A stretch of 64,000 nucleotides of DNA from Vagococcus teuberi (lineage in GTDB: Bacteria; Bacillota; Bacilli; Lactobacillales; Vagococcaceae): positions 1,662,501 through 1,726,500 of the forward strand of contig NZ_CP017267.1 of NCBI RefSeq assembly GCF_001870205.1. The letters run 5' to 3'. The stretch's first letter is position 1. Each line of letters opens with the position of its first letter. The notes under the pieces were generated by a model, which worked only from the letters and a program-made list of their open reading frames with translations, did no database searches and was not told the DNA's origin. Position numbers and translations under genes: made by a program. Shown one piece after another: positions 1 through 8,985 of this stretch.

Positions 1-666
1 AGATACCATTTTTTTCATAGGTTCAGAAAAGTCATAGTACATCTCATAGACACTTTTTTCATCTAATGATTTATCTTTTTCTTTTGTTGTATAAAGGCCT
101 GTTTGTTTCGTCATATCACGTAACCATTCACGATAAGATGGTTCATCGCTAATCACTTCTGCAATGATTTCATGTGCTCCAGTTAACGCATCTTCAGATG
201 TCTTAATTTCTTTTTCTTTGTTAATGTATTTAGCCGCTTCTTCTTCTACAGACCCATTTTCTGGAAAAGTCAGTAACCACTCGGCTAATGGTTCAAGACC
301 ATTTTCTTTTGCAATAGTCGCCTTAGTACGACGTTTTTGTTTAAATGGGCGATACAAATCTTCCACTCGTTGCATTTTTTTTGCTGCATTAATTTTTTTC
401 TCTAGGTCTTTTGTTAGCTTTCCTTGTTCGCTAATCAGTCTGATAACTTCTTCTTTACGTTTTACCAAACCTTCTATATAGGCGTGACGTTCTTCAATTT
501 CTCTAATCTCAACTTCATCTAGACTTCCTGTTTGTTCTTTACGGTAGCGCGCAATAAAAGGAACCGTATTCCCTTCACTTAATAAGTGTAATACAGTCTC
601 AATTTGTTTTCTTTTTATATTCGGTAATTCTTTTTCTAAAATGTCAAATACTTGTGTGTCTTGCAT
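1..666 (-). CDS. tex: Tex family S1 RNA-binding protein, N-terminal part (cut by window edge)
   Basis: Read on the minus strand from an ATG at 664-666, the frame stays open for 222 codons to the window edge. The N-terminus contains EGNTVPFIARYRKE and SLDEVEIREIEER, the signature of the Tex/YdcI N-terminal domain. Tex proteins are about 720 residues long and act as transcription-associated nucleic-acid-binding factors in the cytoplasm. Their YqgF-like, HhH and S1 domains would lie in the missing two thirds. The start sits 2 bases after the stop of the coiled-coil gene, so the two are probably co-transcribed. Family assignment is secure from the motif. Anything about the C-terminal half is unseen. 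Confidence 0.9.
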   Translation of the reverse strand, partial: MQDTQVFDILEKELPNIKRKQIETVLHLLSEGNTVPFIARYRKEQTGSLDEVEIREIEERHAYIEGLVKRKEEVIRLISEQGKLTKDLEKKINAAKKMQRVEDLYRPFKQKRRTKATIAKENGLEPLAEWLLTFPENGSVEEEAAKYINKEKEIKTSEDALTGAHEIIAEVISDEPSYREWLRDMTKQTGLYTTKEKDKSLDEKSVYEMYYDFSEPMKKMVS

Positions 667-668
667 AG

Positions 669-2597
669 TTATTCATTCTTCTCCCTGTCAAAAATATGCT
701 TACTCGACTCAAAATAGTGTCTTTCTAAAAATCGTGATAATGCTTGATACGCTTTTAAGCGTAGTAATATCTCTTTTTCCATAATAACATAATTTTTTGA
801 TAGTAATGGCATCTTGACCAAGTTTTCTAAATCTTTATAAAAATCTACTGACTCTGATACATAAAAATCACACCACGATAGTTCAATTTTACTCAATGTA
901 TTAGACTGCATAATATTTGCTTGATACCATCTATACTCTAAAAATTTGAGTGACAAACGATATTCTCGATATTCTTCAATGGGTACTTTAGCATCTTCCA
1001 CGTCTGCATCATCTGCTTTTTGAAATAAATTTAATACACCTTGGTCATTATAATGTTTTTTAGATTTCTTATTAGTTTGTCTTTCTTTGGGTCTATCATT
1101 AACATTGGTGTCATTCTTCTCTAAAACTTCTAACTGTTCATTAAAAAAAGAACGCTCAATAAACTGTTCTAAATATACGACTCGATCGCTTAATCGATTA
1201 ACTTCTTTTAATATACGACTCATTTCACTCTGATAATAGGAGTTTTCCTCACTTAACTTTTCATTTAACTCTCTTAAATGTGTCACGTCACTGATTAAAT
1301 TTGATTGGTTGGTCTCTGAACGATTTCGTTCTTCCTCTAACAATGATTCTGTTTCTTGGCTCTTTTCAATCCATTCTTTTAATTTCTTTTCCAATTCCCA
1401 ATAAGATTGTTTTTGCTCTTCTAGCCTGTCTATAATGTTCTCTTTTTCTACTAATAATTTATCTAACTCATTTTTCACAGAATCTTTTTCTAGTCTTAAA
1501 GCTTGCATTAAGGCTTGTTGTTCACCCTTTTCCATTGTTAACTCATCAATGGTTGATTGCATTTTAAATTCAGTAGTTGATGCAATAACTAATTGTTGTT
1601 CTTGATAAGTGATTGTCGCTTCAAATTCTCTTACGTCATTTTGTAACTGCTCGAAAACTCTTATTTTTTCAGATTGTTCTTGTTCTAATGATTCTTTTAA
1701 TTGTTGAACTTCACTTTCTGTATGAATCAAATGCTCTTTTATTGTTGCCAACTCTTTAGACTGTTCTTGTTCTTTTACGCTCAATACATTTTTTGTCTCA
1801 GTCATTTGTTCTAAAGAGGAACTAAGAACTGCATTATTATGCTCTAACTCACTAATTAATTTGTTAGCTTGATCTAATTTTTGAGATAACTCTTTACATT
1901 TTTCTCTGTATTCAATACTTTGATGTCCATTATTTTCTACTTTATCCTTTAAAATATGCTGTTTTTGAAGGTTTAAATAATCATCCGTTTGAATTCTATC
2001 TAGATTCTCTTGCAATAATCGGTTCTCATTTTCAATCGTATCAAGTTGCGCCATTAAAGCTTGTTGCTCTCTATCCTGTTTATCACTCCATTGTTTGACT
2101 CTTTTGTCTTGCTCTAATAATTTATCATGTAAACTTTCTATTACTGAATCTTTAGCAAGTAAGGTGTTTTTTTGAGGAGTTACCTTTTTTTCTAATGTTG
2201 GCGAAAAAATAGATACACTTGTCTCGGCTTGATTAGGCCCAAAGTCTGGTGCTGTCAGTAACTCTTGAACAGTTTGGAAAAAACGTTTTATTTCCATATC
2301 ATCTAATAAACTTGTTACACCAAATGAAATGTATAATTTAATAAATCCAATATCATTAATATAATAAAAAGCTTTCTTTATCGGATAAATAGCTAGTACC
2401 GTTTGCCATCTATGAAAAAAAACTGATAATCTTTGATTAATTTGATAAGTAAAAACTGGATCAAATAATACTTCTAATTGATTAGTAAGCTTATTTGGTA
2501 TGGGGTTATCAGACCTCACTATAATTGATTTAGTTCGAGGCTTTACTTTTTCTTTTTTAAACAAACGCAGACTGATTTTCCCCTGTTCCTTTTCCAT
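669..2597 (-). CDS. Large coiled-coil protein of unknown function
   Basis: A 642-residue protein I do not recognise. Residues 1-115 form a non-coiled, aromatic-rich N-terminal region with no signal peptide or convincing membrane span. From about 120 to 490 the chain is almost continuous Glu/Lys/Gln-rich heptad sequence typical of a long coiled coil. Residues 495-530 are a basic, polar linker, and the last 100 residues are again helical with many aromatics. The product is probably a cytoplasmic structural or scaffolding protein. SMC-like ATPase motifs are absent. A strong terminator separates it from the upstream DUF1149 gene, and tex follows after 2 bases. An ATG start with a GGAGG-type site just upstream is clear. 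Confidence 0.75.
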   Translation of the reverse strand: MEKEQGKISLRLFKKEKVKPRTKSIIVRSDNPIPNKLTNQLEVLFDPVFTYQINQRLSVFFHRWQTVLAIYPIKKAFYYINDIGFIKLYISFGVTSLLDDMEIKRFFQTVQELLTAPDFGPNQAETSVSIFSPTLEKKVTPQKNTLLAKDSVIESLHDKLLEQDKRVKQWSDKQDREQQALMAQLDTIENENRLLQENLDRIQTDDYLNLQKQHILKDKVENNGHQSIEYREKCKELSQKLDQANKLISELEHNNAVLSSSLEQMTETKNVLSVKEQEQSKELATIKEHLIHTESEVQQLKESLEQEQSEKIRVFEQLQNDVREFEATITYQEQQLVIASTTEFKMQSTIDELTMEKGEQQALMQALRLEKDSVKNELDKLLVEKENIIDRLEEQKQSYWELEKKLKEWIEKSQETESLLEEERNRSETNQSNLISDVTHLRELNEKLSEENSYYQSEMSRILKEVNRLSDRVVYLEQFIERSFFNEQLEVLEKNDTNVNDRPKERQTNKKSKKHYNDQGVLNLFQKADDADVEDAKVPIEEYREYRLSLKFLEYRWYQANIMQSNTLSKIELSWCDFYVSESVDFYKDLENLVKMPLLSKNYVIMEKEILLRLKAYQALSRFLERHYFESSKHIFDREKNE

Positions 2598-2640
2598 TAT
2601 ATTACCTCCGTTATTTGTTAACTCAATTATAATTATACTA

Positions 2641-2671
2641 AAAAAGTGTTGTTGTATAACAACACTTTTTT
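2641..2671 (-). terminator. Rho-independent terminator after the DUF1149 gene
   Basis: A perfect 13-bp stem (AAAAAGTGTTGTT at 2641-2653 against 2658-2670) with a 4-base loop is flanked by A and T runs. It lies just 3' of the DUF1149 stop and before the coiled-coil gene, and could work in both directions. Confidence 0.85.
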
Positions 2672-2678
2672 AGCCTTT

Positions 2679-3065
2679 TTAGCCTTCTTGAGAAAAGTTA
2701 AGTTGTACACCAGGTTTATCCAGTGCAATTTCTGTTACTTCATAAGTTAGACGTTCGATTAAAACAAATAACGGATGCACTAAGGTATTTACTTCATCAG
2801 AAGATAAATCTTCTATTTTATCTACTTTACGTCCTACAGTTTGAACGAACTGAGCTACATCTCCGCTTATCGCAACATTCTCTAATATAATTTTAAATTC
2901 AATTCTTAAACCTAAAATTGAGTTATTTTTTGGATCAATGTCCATTTCTTCTGTGATTTCAAAAGGATTTAAACTCACATTAATTGATGTTTCTTCTGAA
3001 TGATCTTCTGGTAATGCATCATAATGATATGATTGTACAAATTCCTGTTGTCTTTTAAGTTCCAT
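2679..3065 (-). CDS. DUF1149 family protein
   Basis: A 128-residue protein with the DUF1149 pattern: an N-terminal basic start followed by QEFVQSYHYDA, a central beta-rich part (ISGDVAQFVQTVGR) and a C-terminal RLTYEVTEIALDKPG block. This family is restricted to streptococci, enterococci and relatives, and its biochemical role is unknown. The fold resembles SecB-like chaperones by remote similarity, which I state as recall rather than proof. There is no signal peptide, so it is cytoplasmic. It is followed by its own terminator. An AGGAGA-type site precedes the ATG. Confidence 0.85.
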   Translation of the reverse strand: MELKRQQEFVQSYHYDALPEDHSEETSINVSLNPFEITEEMDIDPKNNSILGLRIEFKIILENVAISGDVAQFVQTVGRKVDKIEDLSSDEVNTLVHPLFVLIERLTYEVTEIALDKPGVQLNFSQEG

Positions 3066-3200
3066 TTTATTCTCTCCTAAGTCTATTTAGCACTATAAAA
3101 AACTAAATAAATTATCTACCTTTTATATTCTACACGAAATGCCACGATATTTAAATGTAAATATTTATTTATGCAGATTTTCCTTTGAATGATAAAAATA

Positions 3201-3896
3201 TTATTCAATATGGTGTTCTTCTTTCTCAACTGCACGATAGTTCTGCATTTTCTTACTAAATAGTGTTCCGTTTGAAGGAGGCGTGTAGGTAATCGCATTC
3301 GCTCCAGCATCAATGGTCTCCATAATTGACTCTTCTGTTGGTCCCCCTGTCGCCATTATTGGAAATAGTGGGTATCTCTCACGAATAGTACGAACAATAT
3401 GAGCTGTGTGTTTTCCACCACTCACATTTAATATCTGAACGCCTGCTGCAATTTTTTCATCTATATCGGTAAATTCTGATGTGACGGTTCCAATAATAGG
3501 TATATCAATAGTTTGTGAGATATCATATATTGTTTCTTTAGGTGTAGGAGCATTGACAACCACGCCAATTGATCCATTTGCTTCCGCAAACATACTCATA
3601 TTTACTGAACGATTTCCTTGTGTTAACCCACCACCCACTCCAGAAAAAACTGGCACGTCAGCTGATTCAATGATTGCTTTTGTTATAGTTGGGTGGGGAG
3701 TAAATGGGTATACTGCAATCACTGCATCAGCATCAATATTCCTAATAATAGCAATATCAGTTGAATAACAAATAGATTTTATACGTTTGCCATATATTTT
3801 AATACCTGAGCAATTCCGAATAATATTTGGCACGTGAATTAAATCTTTTCGTAAATTTGTCACAATTTCAGGTGCAATTCCTTTTTCTCGATGCAT
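3201..3896 (-). CDS. TIM-barrel protein, often annotated as a hydrolase
   Basis: A 231-residue alpha/beta-barrel protein. The alternating strands (AVIAVYPF, VPVFSGVGGG, IGVVVNAP, IPIIGTV, VQILNVSGG, FPIMATGG, ANAITYTPP) are those of a single-domain barrel. The glycine-rich SGVGGG and MATGG ends of strands resemble phosphate-binding loops of NanE/ThiG-like enzymes. Close homologues in enterococci carry only the vague label hydrolase, so the substrate is unknown. It follows the glucosaminidase gene by 56 bases in the same direction and may share its transcript. A GGAGGAGAAA site lies directly before the ATG. No truncation is visible. Confidence 0.6.
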   Translation of the reverse strand: MHREKGIAPEIVTNLRKDLIHVPNIIRNCSGIKIYGKRIKSICYSTDIAIIRNIDADAVIAVYPFTPHPTITKAIIESADVPVFSGVGGGLTQGNRSVNMSMFAEANGSIGVVVNAPTPKETIYDISQTIDIPIIGTVTSEFTDIDEKIAAGVQILNVSGGKHTAHIVRTIRERYPLFPIMATGGPTEESIMETIDAGANAITYTPPSNGTLFSKKMQNYRAVEKEEHHIE

Positions 3897-3952
3897 TTCT
3901 TTTTCTCCTCCAAAATAAACTAAACTTTAATATAAATTATTAAAGCCCAAAT

Positions 3953-4582
3953 TTAATGATCATATTGATCTAATTGATACTGTTTAATAAGTGATACCAA
4001 CTTATCAGCGTAACCCGGGTCAGTTGCATACCCTGCCACTTGTAAGGCTTTGGCTGCTGTTTGATAATCATCTGCTAAAAGAACACCTTGATATAAATAA
4101 GGATCCCAGTCAACTCCCTGAACAAATAACAAAGTATGATCTCTAATGCAATCAGACCAACTAGCATATACTTTAAAATTAGCCTTAATAGTTTCCCACT
4201 TACCATCTTTGTACTCTTTGGTTTCAAGCTTGATAGAATGATCATTGGGACTAAATGATTTAATACCAAATAAATTATTATATTTCGCACTCAATTCACT
4301 TGTCCCCCAATCAGATTCTAGAATGGCTTGAGCCAAAATAATACTTGGCATAATCCCGTGACTGGCTTGCATTTCTTTAGCTACTGGTACAATCTCATCG
4401 ATAAAATCCTGCTTGTTTGTTGTATTTGTTTCTTCAGACTGAATGGTCTGTGTGGTACTAGTTAATCCTCTTAAACTTAATAAAAAGACAACCATACTTA
4501 CCATTAAAAGCAACGCACCTACCAATATAGGTAAGGTTAATTTATATCGAGTTTTTTTCCTTCTTGCGTATTTTTTTGCCAT
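3953..4582 (-). CDS. Membrane-anchored glucosaminidase (GH73, FlgJ/LytG type)
   Basis: A 209-residue protein with a basic N-terminus and one membrane span (about residues 14-37), then a Thr/Ser-rich linker and a GH73 domain from about 58 to the end. The catalytic glutamate is E89 in AQAILESDWG, followed by the family's YNNLFGIK block and a C-terminal YATDPGYADKL motif. GH73 enzymes cleave the N-acetylglucosaminyl bond in peptidoglycan, here probably tethered to the outer membrane face. It starts 3 bases after the D,D-carboxypeptidase stop, so the two wall enzymes are translationally coupled. It lacks LysM or other wall-binding repeats. Confidence 0.88.
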   Translation of the reverse strand: MAKKYARRKKTRYKLTLPILVGALLLMVSMVVFLLSLRGLTSTTQTIQSEETNTTNKQDFIDEIVPVAKEMQASHGIMPSIILAQAILESDWGTSELSAKYNNLFGIKSFSPNDHSIKLETKEYKDGKWETIKANFKVYASWSDCIRDHTLLFVQGVDWDPYLYQGVLLADDYQTAAKALQVAGYATDPGYADKLVSLIKQYQLDQYDH

Positions 4583-4585
4583 AAA

Positions 4586-5323
4586 TTACCTACTCTTAAT
4601 CATTTCTACATATTCTTCTAGTGACAAATTATGTTCTTTCATGTATAACGCATTAGCTTTACCGACATATCGAATGTGCCAAGGCTCATAATTAATACCG
4701 GTTATATCTTCTTTGTCATGTTCATATCGTACAATAAAGCCGTACTCACTAGCATTTTCTTCAATCCATTTTCCAGCTGGAGTGTCACCAAACGCTCCTT
4801 CTAACATATTACCTTGGTTGTACCATTCTTGTTCTAAAATATCAATAGCTAAACCTGTGTGATGCTCACTTAACCCAGGCTCTGTTAAGTAAGCCATTGC
4901 CTGCTTTTTCGCTTCCTTATCAGATAACCCTTGAGATTTATATGTCTCTATATCTCGTTGCACGATAGCTGTTTGTTCGGCAACAGATCGATAGCCAGAA
5001 ATCACAATTAATTTGAAACCTTTTTTATTCGCAGCATCTACCATGTTATTAAATGCATCATAAATTCTACTATCAATTTTCTTTCCATTAGGTAATTCTT
5101 TTAAGTTGGTTGGTTCTTTTTCAATTTTATTATCTTTGTTTACTAAGATTAAATTCCAATCTGACGCGTTACCTGGATAAATATCATCTGTCTTAATTTT
5201 TGTCGTTTGTTTTGTTGAGCTTTCTTCTGTTTTTTCGACTGCTTCTTGGTTTGACCCAACTTTAAACCATATTCCAAGCACAATAAAACAACCTATAATC
5301 CCAACAAATACTTTTTTAGCCAT
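4586..5323 (-). CDS. D-alanyl-D-alanine carboxypeptidase, VanY/DdcY type (M15B)
   Basis: A 245-residue protein with an N-terminal membrane anchor (about residues 4-21) and an extracellular M15B zinc peptidase domain. The zinc motif SEHHTGLAID places ligands at H154 and D161, and EPWHIRYVG gives the catalytic E213 and ligand H216. SGYRS at 109-113 is the usual substrate-binding segment. Such enzymes trim the terminal D-Ala from peptidoglycan stem peptides. This is a housekeeping-type trimming enzyme: there is no vancomycin-resistance gene around it. It sits between an unknown 186-residue protein (5-base gap) and the glucosaminidase (3-base gap). Confidence 0.9.
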   Translation of the reverse strand: MAKKVFVGIIGCFIVLGIWFKVGSNQEAVEKTEESSTKQTTKIKTDDIYPGNASDWNLILVNKDNKIEKEPTNLKELPNGKKIDSRIYDAFNNMVDAANKKGFKLIVISGYRSVAEQTAIVQRDIETYKSQGLSDKEAKKQAMAYLTEPGLSEHHTGLAIDILEQEWYNQGNMLEGAFGDTPAGKWIEENASEYGFIVRYEHDKEDITGINYEPWHIRYVGKANALYMKEHNLSLEEYVEMIKSR

Positions 5324-5328
5324 AGTGA

Positions 5329-5889
5329 CTAATCATTCCCTTTATCTTCAGTATTTTCTTCAGCGTAAGTATCTGTTAAATTTTCATCTAACCATTCTAA
5401 TAAATCAATTTTAGATTCTTCAATTTGTTGTTGGACAATTCCTGGCATGAAGAATTCTAAAATATCATCATAACCCCATTCACCATAATTCATCACAACA
5501 CGTAATACCACCACATGTTTTTGTGGTGCATTTAGCAATTCTTGATTACTAAAACGTTGTTGGGTAATCAACTCGACATTAGCTAAACCTGATTTTATCC
5601 ATGTATTTGCAATAACTGTTTTTAATCGTTTGTATTCGACACTTGCATAATTTCTTTTTTCTGGAAACATAATCGTCTGACTAACAATTTTATGAAGTAG
5701 CATCCATTCATAATCGGAAAATAGATTTTTTATCTTTTGCATTTTATCATTTGGTAACTGAACTAGTCCTTTTTTCCAATCCATCCACATAGACACAGGT
5801 AATTCTAAAATATTTTTACAAAACACCTCTTCACTAATAAATTGATCTTTTATACGGTCTAACATAATATTAACCATTGCTTTATGCAT
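5329..5889 (-). CDS. Conserved hypothetical cytoplasmic protein
   Basis: A 186-residue protein I cannot name. It is mostly helical and aromatic-rich, with no signal peptide or membrane span. The first 60 residues (LPVSMWMDWKKGLVQLPNDK) look like a degenerate helix-turn-helix, which suggests a DNA-binding or scaffold role but no more. The C-terminus is acidic (LLEWLDENLTDTYAEENTED). Met1 and Met5 are both possible starts: AGAGGATG precedes the first ATG by about 7 bases, which favours it. It is the first gene of a likely operon with the carboxypeptidase and glucosaminidase, so a link to wall metabolism is possible by context only. Confidence 0.65.
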   Translation of the reverse strand: MHKAMVNIMLDRIKDQFISEEVFCKNILELPVSMWMDWKKGLVQLPNDKMQKIKNLFSDYEWMLLHKIVSQTIMFPEKRNYASVEYKRLKTVIANTWIKSGLANVELITQQRFSNQELLNAPQKHVVVLRVVMNYGEWGYDDILEFFMPGIVQQQIEESKIDLLEWLDENLTDTYAEENTEDKGND

Positions 5890-5923
5890 AATACGTCATC
5901 CTCTTTTCTACATTAAATCAATA

Positions 5924-5952
5924 AGTAAAATGATATCTTATATCATTTTACT
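5924..5952 (-). terminator. Palindromic hairpin after the ArAE gene
   Basis: A perfect 13-bp inverted repeat (AGTAAAATGATAT, loop CTT) sits between the ArAE gene stop and the start of the 186-residue protein. The T tract is weak, so termination is likely but not certain. Confidence 0.5.
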
Positions 5953-6009
5953 ATATTTAGATAGACTTTTGAATTAAATACACTACCTGATGATATAAGT
6001 TAAAAAAAA

Positions 6010-6972
6010 CTACAACATTTTTTCATGTATTCGACTAAAGTTCACTTTAATATCTATAAAAGTTTGGACTTGTAACAACAATTGATACAATTTAGCACGA
6101 TTTTCAAATTCTGAACGTGATGTTGGTAATGGTTTAGTTTCATACATTTGAAATACTTCTAATACTTCTTCTTTTAAAGCCAAACCATCATTGTCTTCGG
6201 CATAAGTGTCTGCAATATTAATTAATAAAGTCTCCACACTCTCAGCCACATCTTTATCAACATCAATTTGTTTTATTAGTTCATTCATATCTTCAAGTGT
6301 TTCGAATTGTCTTAATCTCATATTAAAGTAACTTAAATAATACTCGTCTTGAGATAATAATTGATTTTCCATGTGACGTTTTGATAGTTGTCTTCCTTGT
6401 TTAATTGATTTTGATAATCCTTCAAGTAAAGCATTACATTCATTTGCTACATCTTTTCGATATAATAGTTCCGAAAATTGACGCAGTAATTTTTGAATGG
6501 TTTGATCAACAACTTGTTTATTTTCTTCGATGTCTTCTTTCACACTAGGCATATGTAAATTTGCAATAAGTGCCAACGTAATCCCAATTAATAATAATCC
6601 AAATGCATTTAATATAAGCCAAGGTGCCATGGATTTTTCATTTAAAAAATGTGTCATCAATACTGAGTTAATCGGAACAATTTCTGGCATTTTCCACTTA
6701 CCTGCAACAGGAATGTAAAAAAGTAATAAGAGGCAATAAGCAAGCGGGGTATATCCTATCACATGATACCAAAAATAGGCCATGATTGTTGCTAGTATAA
6801 ATGCTAATATACGGCCCACCCCAATTTTTACAGACGATCGTTTCGTATTTGTTACACTTAAAATTGCGACAACTCCTGCTGTTGAGGCATATTTAAATCC
6901 TAAAATAGTTGCTAACCATATGCCAATTGATGCTGTGACAGCCGTTTTTACTGTGCGTAATCCTATTTTCAT
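6010..6972 (-). CDS. Aromatic acid exporter (ArAE) family membrane protein
   Basis: About 320 residues from the ATG at 6970-6972. That start is chosen because AGAGG lies 6 bases upstream, and the protein then begins MKIGLRTVKTAV like its family. Upstream in-frame ATGs lack a ribosome-binding site. The first 150 residues hold four closely packed hydrophobic spans, and the remaining 170 form a cytoplasmic helical domain. This is the ArAE_1/DUF939 architecture (YqjA-like), related to FUSC efflux proteins. Substrate is unknown. It is divergent from a lipoprotein gene that is followed by a second, shorter ArAE protein, so the three may work together at the membrane. Confidence 0.8.
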   Translation of the reverse strand: MKIGLRTVKTAVTASIGIWLATILGFKYASTAGVVAILSVTNTKRSSVKIGVGRILAFILATIMAYFWYHVIGYTPLAYCLLLLFYIPVAGKWKMPEIVPINSVLMTHFLNEKSMAPWLILNAFGLLLIGITLALIANLHMPSVKEDIEENKQVVDQTIQKLLRQFSELLYRKDVANECNALLEGLSKSIKQGRQLSKRHMENQLLSQDEYYLSYFNMRLRQFETLEDMNELIKQIDVDKDVAESVETLLINIADTYAEDNDGLALKEEVLEVFQMYETKPLPTSRSEFENRAKLYQLLLQVQTFIDIKVNFSRIHEKML

Positions 6973-7094
6973 TGTCATCCTCTTTTCACACTTTGTTCTT
7001 ACTCTATTTAATGTCAAAATTTGTTTCTCGTCAAATACTAGAAAATTCTGTCTCTTTCGTTTATCATAAAAGGTATATCAAGGAGGGATAAATT

Positions 7095-7724
7095 ATGTCG
7101 CGTATTAAATCATTTTTGTTGTTATCTGTGTTTGTGTTCACTTTAAGTGCGTGTGGTATTACACAAGAGTTAGACCAATCCGTGACCGTTACGGAGAATA
7201 TCAATCATCAACTGAAAGAAGAAAAGCAAACTATTTCCTCTTTAAATACACTTATCGAGCACTTCTCTACAACTTATGACAAAGAGATTCATGAAAAAAA
7301 TCTAACAGACATCTTAGGTAACGACATGAGTAGCTTAAATAAAAGTTATGACGAGCGTGAGGAAATACTCTCTACTTTGAAAAAAGATAATAAGTTGATT
7401 AAGTCTTACAATAAAGAACTAAAAGCGATTATTTCAAAAAAGGCAGTTGATGTGGATAATACAAAACTTGTTGCCATACAAAGTAGCGTTGATATTATAA
7501 TCAACAACATCGAGTCTTTACAATTATACCTAGAATCAAGTCTTTCACAAGAAAAAGAGTTATATAATGATGTCACTGTTGATACGGCAGATGCCTTATT
7601 CTCAGCTATTGATAGAGCAAATGGTGCGACATTACTCGTAACCAATGAAACTCTGCAAAATATTTCTTACACAACAGATTTGATTAATGACTATCAAAAA
7701 TCAGCTCCATCAAATCATAAATAA
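7095..7724 (+). CDS. YkyA-like coiled-coil lipoprotein
   Basis: A 209-residue lipoprotein. The signal peptide ends in the lipobox LSAC, which makes C20 the lipidated residue. The mature part is helical and coiled-coil rich, with few aromatics, resembling the YkyA family of putative cell-wall-binding lipoproteins. A strong AAGGAGGG site lies 6 bases before the ATG. The next gene, an ArAE protein, starts within about 20 bases on the same strand, so the two form an operon. Function is unknown. Association with the ArAE partner is inferred only from this arrangement. The promoter must lie in the 122-base divergent gap. Confidence 0.75.
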   Translation: MSRIKSFLLLSVFVFTLSACGITQELDQSVTVTENINHQLKEEKQTISSLNTLIEHFSTTYDKEIHEKNLTDILGNDMSSLNKSYDEREEILSTLKKDNKLIKSYNKELKAIISKKAVDVDNTKLVAIQSSVDIIINNIESLQLYLESSLSQEKELYNDVTVDTADALFSAIDRANGATLLVTNETLQNISYTTDLINDYQKSAPSNHK

Positions 7725-7745
7725 ACTAGGAGAATGGTCGTCAAA

Positions 7746-8351
7746 ATGGTTATTGGAAAATATCGAATAGGTCTACGAACATTAAAAACTGCGATTGCCG
7801 TCATGTGTTGTATTATCTTTTTTCATATTACGCATCGAGGGTCTCCTATGGTTGCGACACTTGCAGCTGTATTTGCTTTAAGAGAAGACATGTCTACCAC
7901 TATGAGCTTTGGAAAATCAAGAATTTTAGGAAACACAATTGGTGGTATTTCGGGAATTTTATACTACCTTTGTCTGTTAAACTTACCAAATCAATCAATT
8001 GGTGAAATCTTTTTAGTCCCATTTTTTGTCTTAGTCACTATCACCATTTCCATTCGTTTAAAAAATGAAAAAGGAATTATTGGTGGTGTTTCCACTCTTT
8101 TATTTTTATGTTTTTCGATTCCTAAAACAAGTTCTTTTACCTACGCGATTGACCGTGTTATTGATACGTTCATAGGCACGCTATTTGCGATTCTCTGGAA
8201 CTACTTGATTAAATCACCTTTGGAAGACAAAGAAGAAACACTTGAGGAAAAGAAAGAACAACTTGCTATAAAAAAAAGAGAAGTTGCCTCTTTAGAAGAA
8301 GAAATAGATTCTATGGAGAAAAATATCCCTGCTGATACACCATTAGACTAA
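7746..8351 (+). CDS. Short ArAE/FUSC-type membrane protein
   Basis: About 201 residues from the ATG at 7746 (MVIGKYRIGLRTLKTAIAV). An in-frame ATG at 7734 is only 1 base from the AGGAG at 7728-7732, too close, whereas 7746 is 13 bases away. The start is therefore somewhat uncertain. The first 150 residues hold four membrane spans with a RIGLRTLKTA opening like the divergent ArAE gene, and the last 45 are a charged coiled coil (EEKKEQLAIKKREVASLEEE) in place of the large cytoplasmic domain. It looks like a membrane half-protein of the same family. Transport substrate is unknown. Confidence 0.75.
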   Translation: MVIGKYRIGLRTLKTAIAVMCCIIFFHITHRGSPMVATLAAVFALREDMSTTMSFGKSRILGNTIGGISGILYYLCLLNLPNQSIGEIFLVPFFVLVTITISIRLKNEKGIIGGVSTLLFLCFSIPKTSSFTYAIDRVIDTFIGTLFAILWNYLIKSPLEDKEETLEEKKEQLAIKKREVASLEEEIDSMEKNIPADTPLD

Positions 8352-8355
8352 ATAA

Positions 8356-8985
8356 GAGACTGTGACATAAGTCTTTGAAATAATGAATAAAAGACATCAA
8401 AAGTATTAATCTATTCGATATTTCATTTTTGATGTCTTTTTGATATAGTACATCTTCCATTTTCCTCATTATTATCTCTAATTTTCTTATATTTAAAGCC
8501 ATTATTAGTAGCACAATTTCTTTTCATACCTTCTCCAAACCACGGGCATGATAACGTGTGGAATTTAAAGAAGCCTTTATCCATCAAAAAACTGATTCAA
8601 CATCAATTTTTCTTTGACTATAAACCTTACTAGTTTAAGGAGATGAAGTTGTTCTTTTTTTCTTTAAAATATTCCCAAAAATGATTAACCTTTATTTTTC
8701 TAACATATCCTTTTGGCGTTAGTACAGGCTTTATAACTTGATTGTTATTATCATTTCTTTCTGCTACATATTCTTTAAAATATCTTATAAATCCTTCTTT
8801 ATCAGTTTTTTTCGATAATTATTGAAAGAAACTCTAACACCTTTAGGATCAATATAATCATTTTCTTCCTCATAATATTTCCAAGTCATAACTTTCTATT
8901 TATCAGTTTTCTACGTTTTACTTTATTCTCTCAACATGATTCCATAAGTAATCAACGCTATGAGTTTAGAAAAATTATCCTGTAA
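8356..8985 (-). pseudogene. Decayed IS1182-type transposase with one inverted-repeat end
   Basis: Minus-strand reading across several frames gives IS1182-family C-terminal pieces (DPKGVRVSFNNY, RYFKEYVAERN, then LLIMALNIRKL near 8490-8515), broken by stops and frameshifts. The plus-strand sequence GAGACTGTGACATAAGTC at 8356-8373 matches the usual terminal repeat of IS1182-like elements in this group and marks the 3' end. The 5' half of the element and its other repeat are gone. This fills the gap between the ArAE protein and the Bce permease. I see no intact gene here. Confidence 0.7.

Noticed and set aside
164-481. Plus-strand frame of 105 codons
   Set aside because: It lies opposite the tex reading frame, which has the clear family motif.
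3116-3313. Minus-strand frame of 65 codons overlapping the TIM-barrel gene
   Set aside because: It is an out-of-frame shadow of the end of that gene and of AT-rich spacer.
4586-5323. VanY-type carboxypeptidase as a vancomycin-resistance gene
   Set aside because: No vanHAX, vanRS or other resistance genes are nearby, and such enzymes are common housekeeping trimming enzymes.
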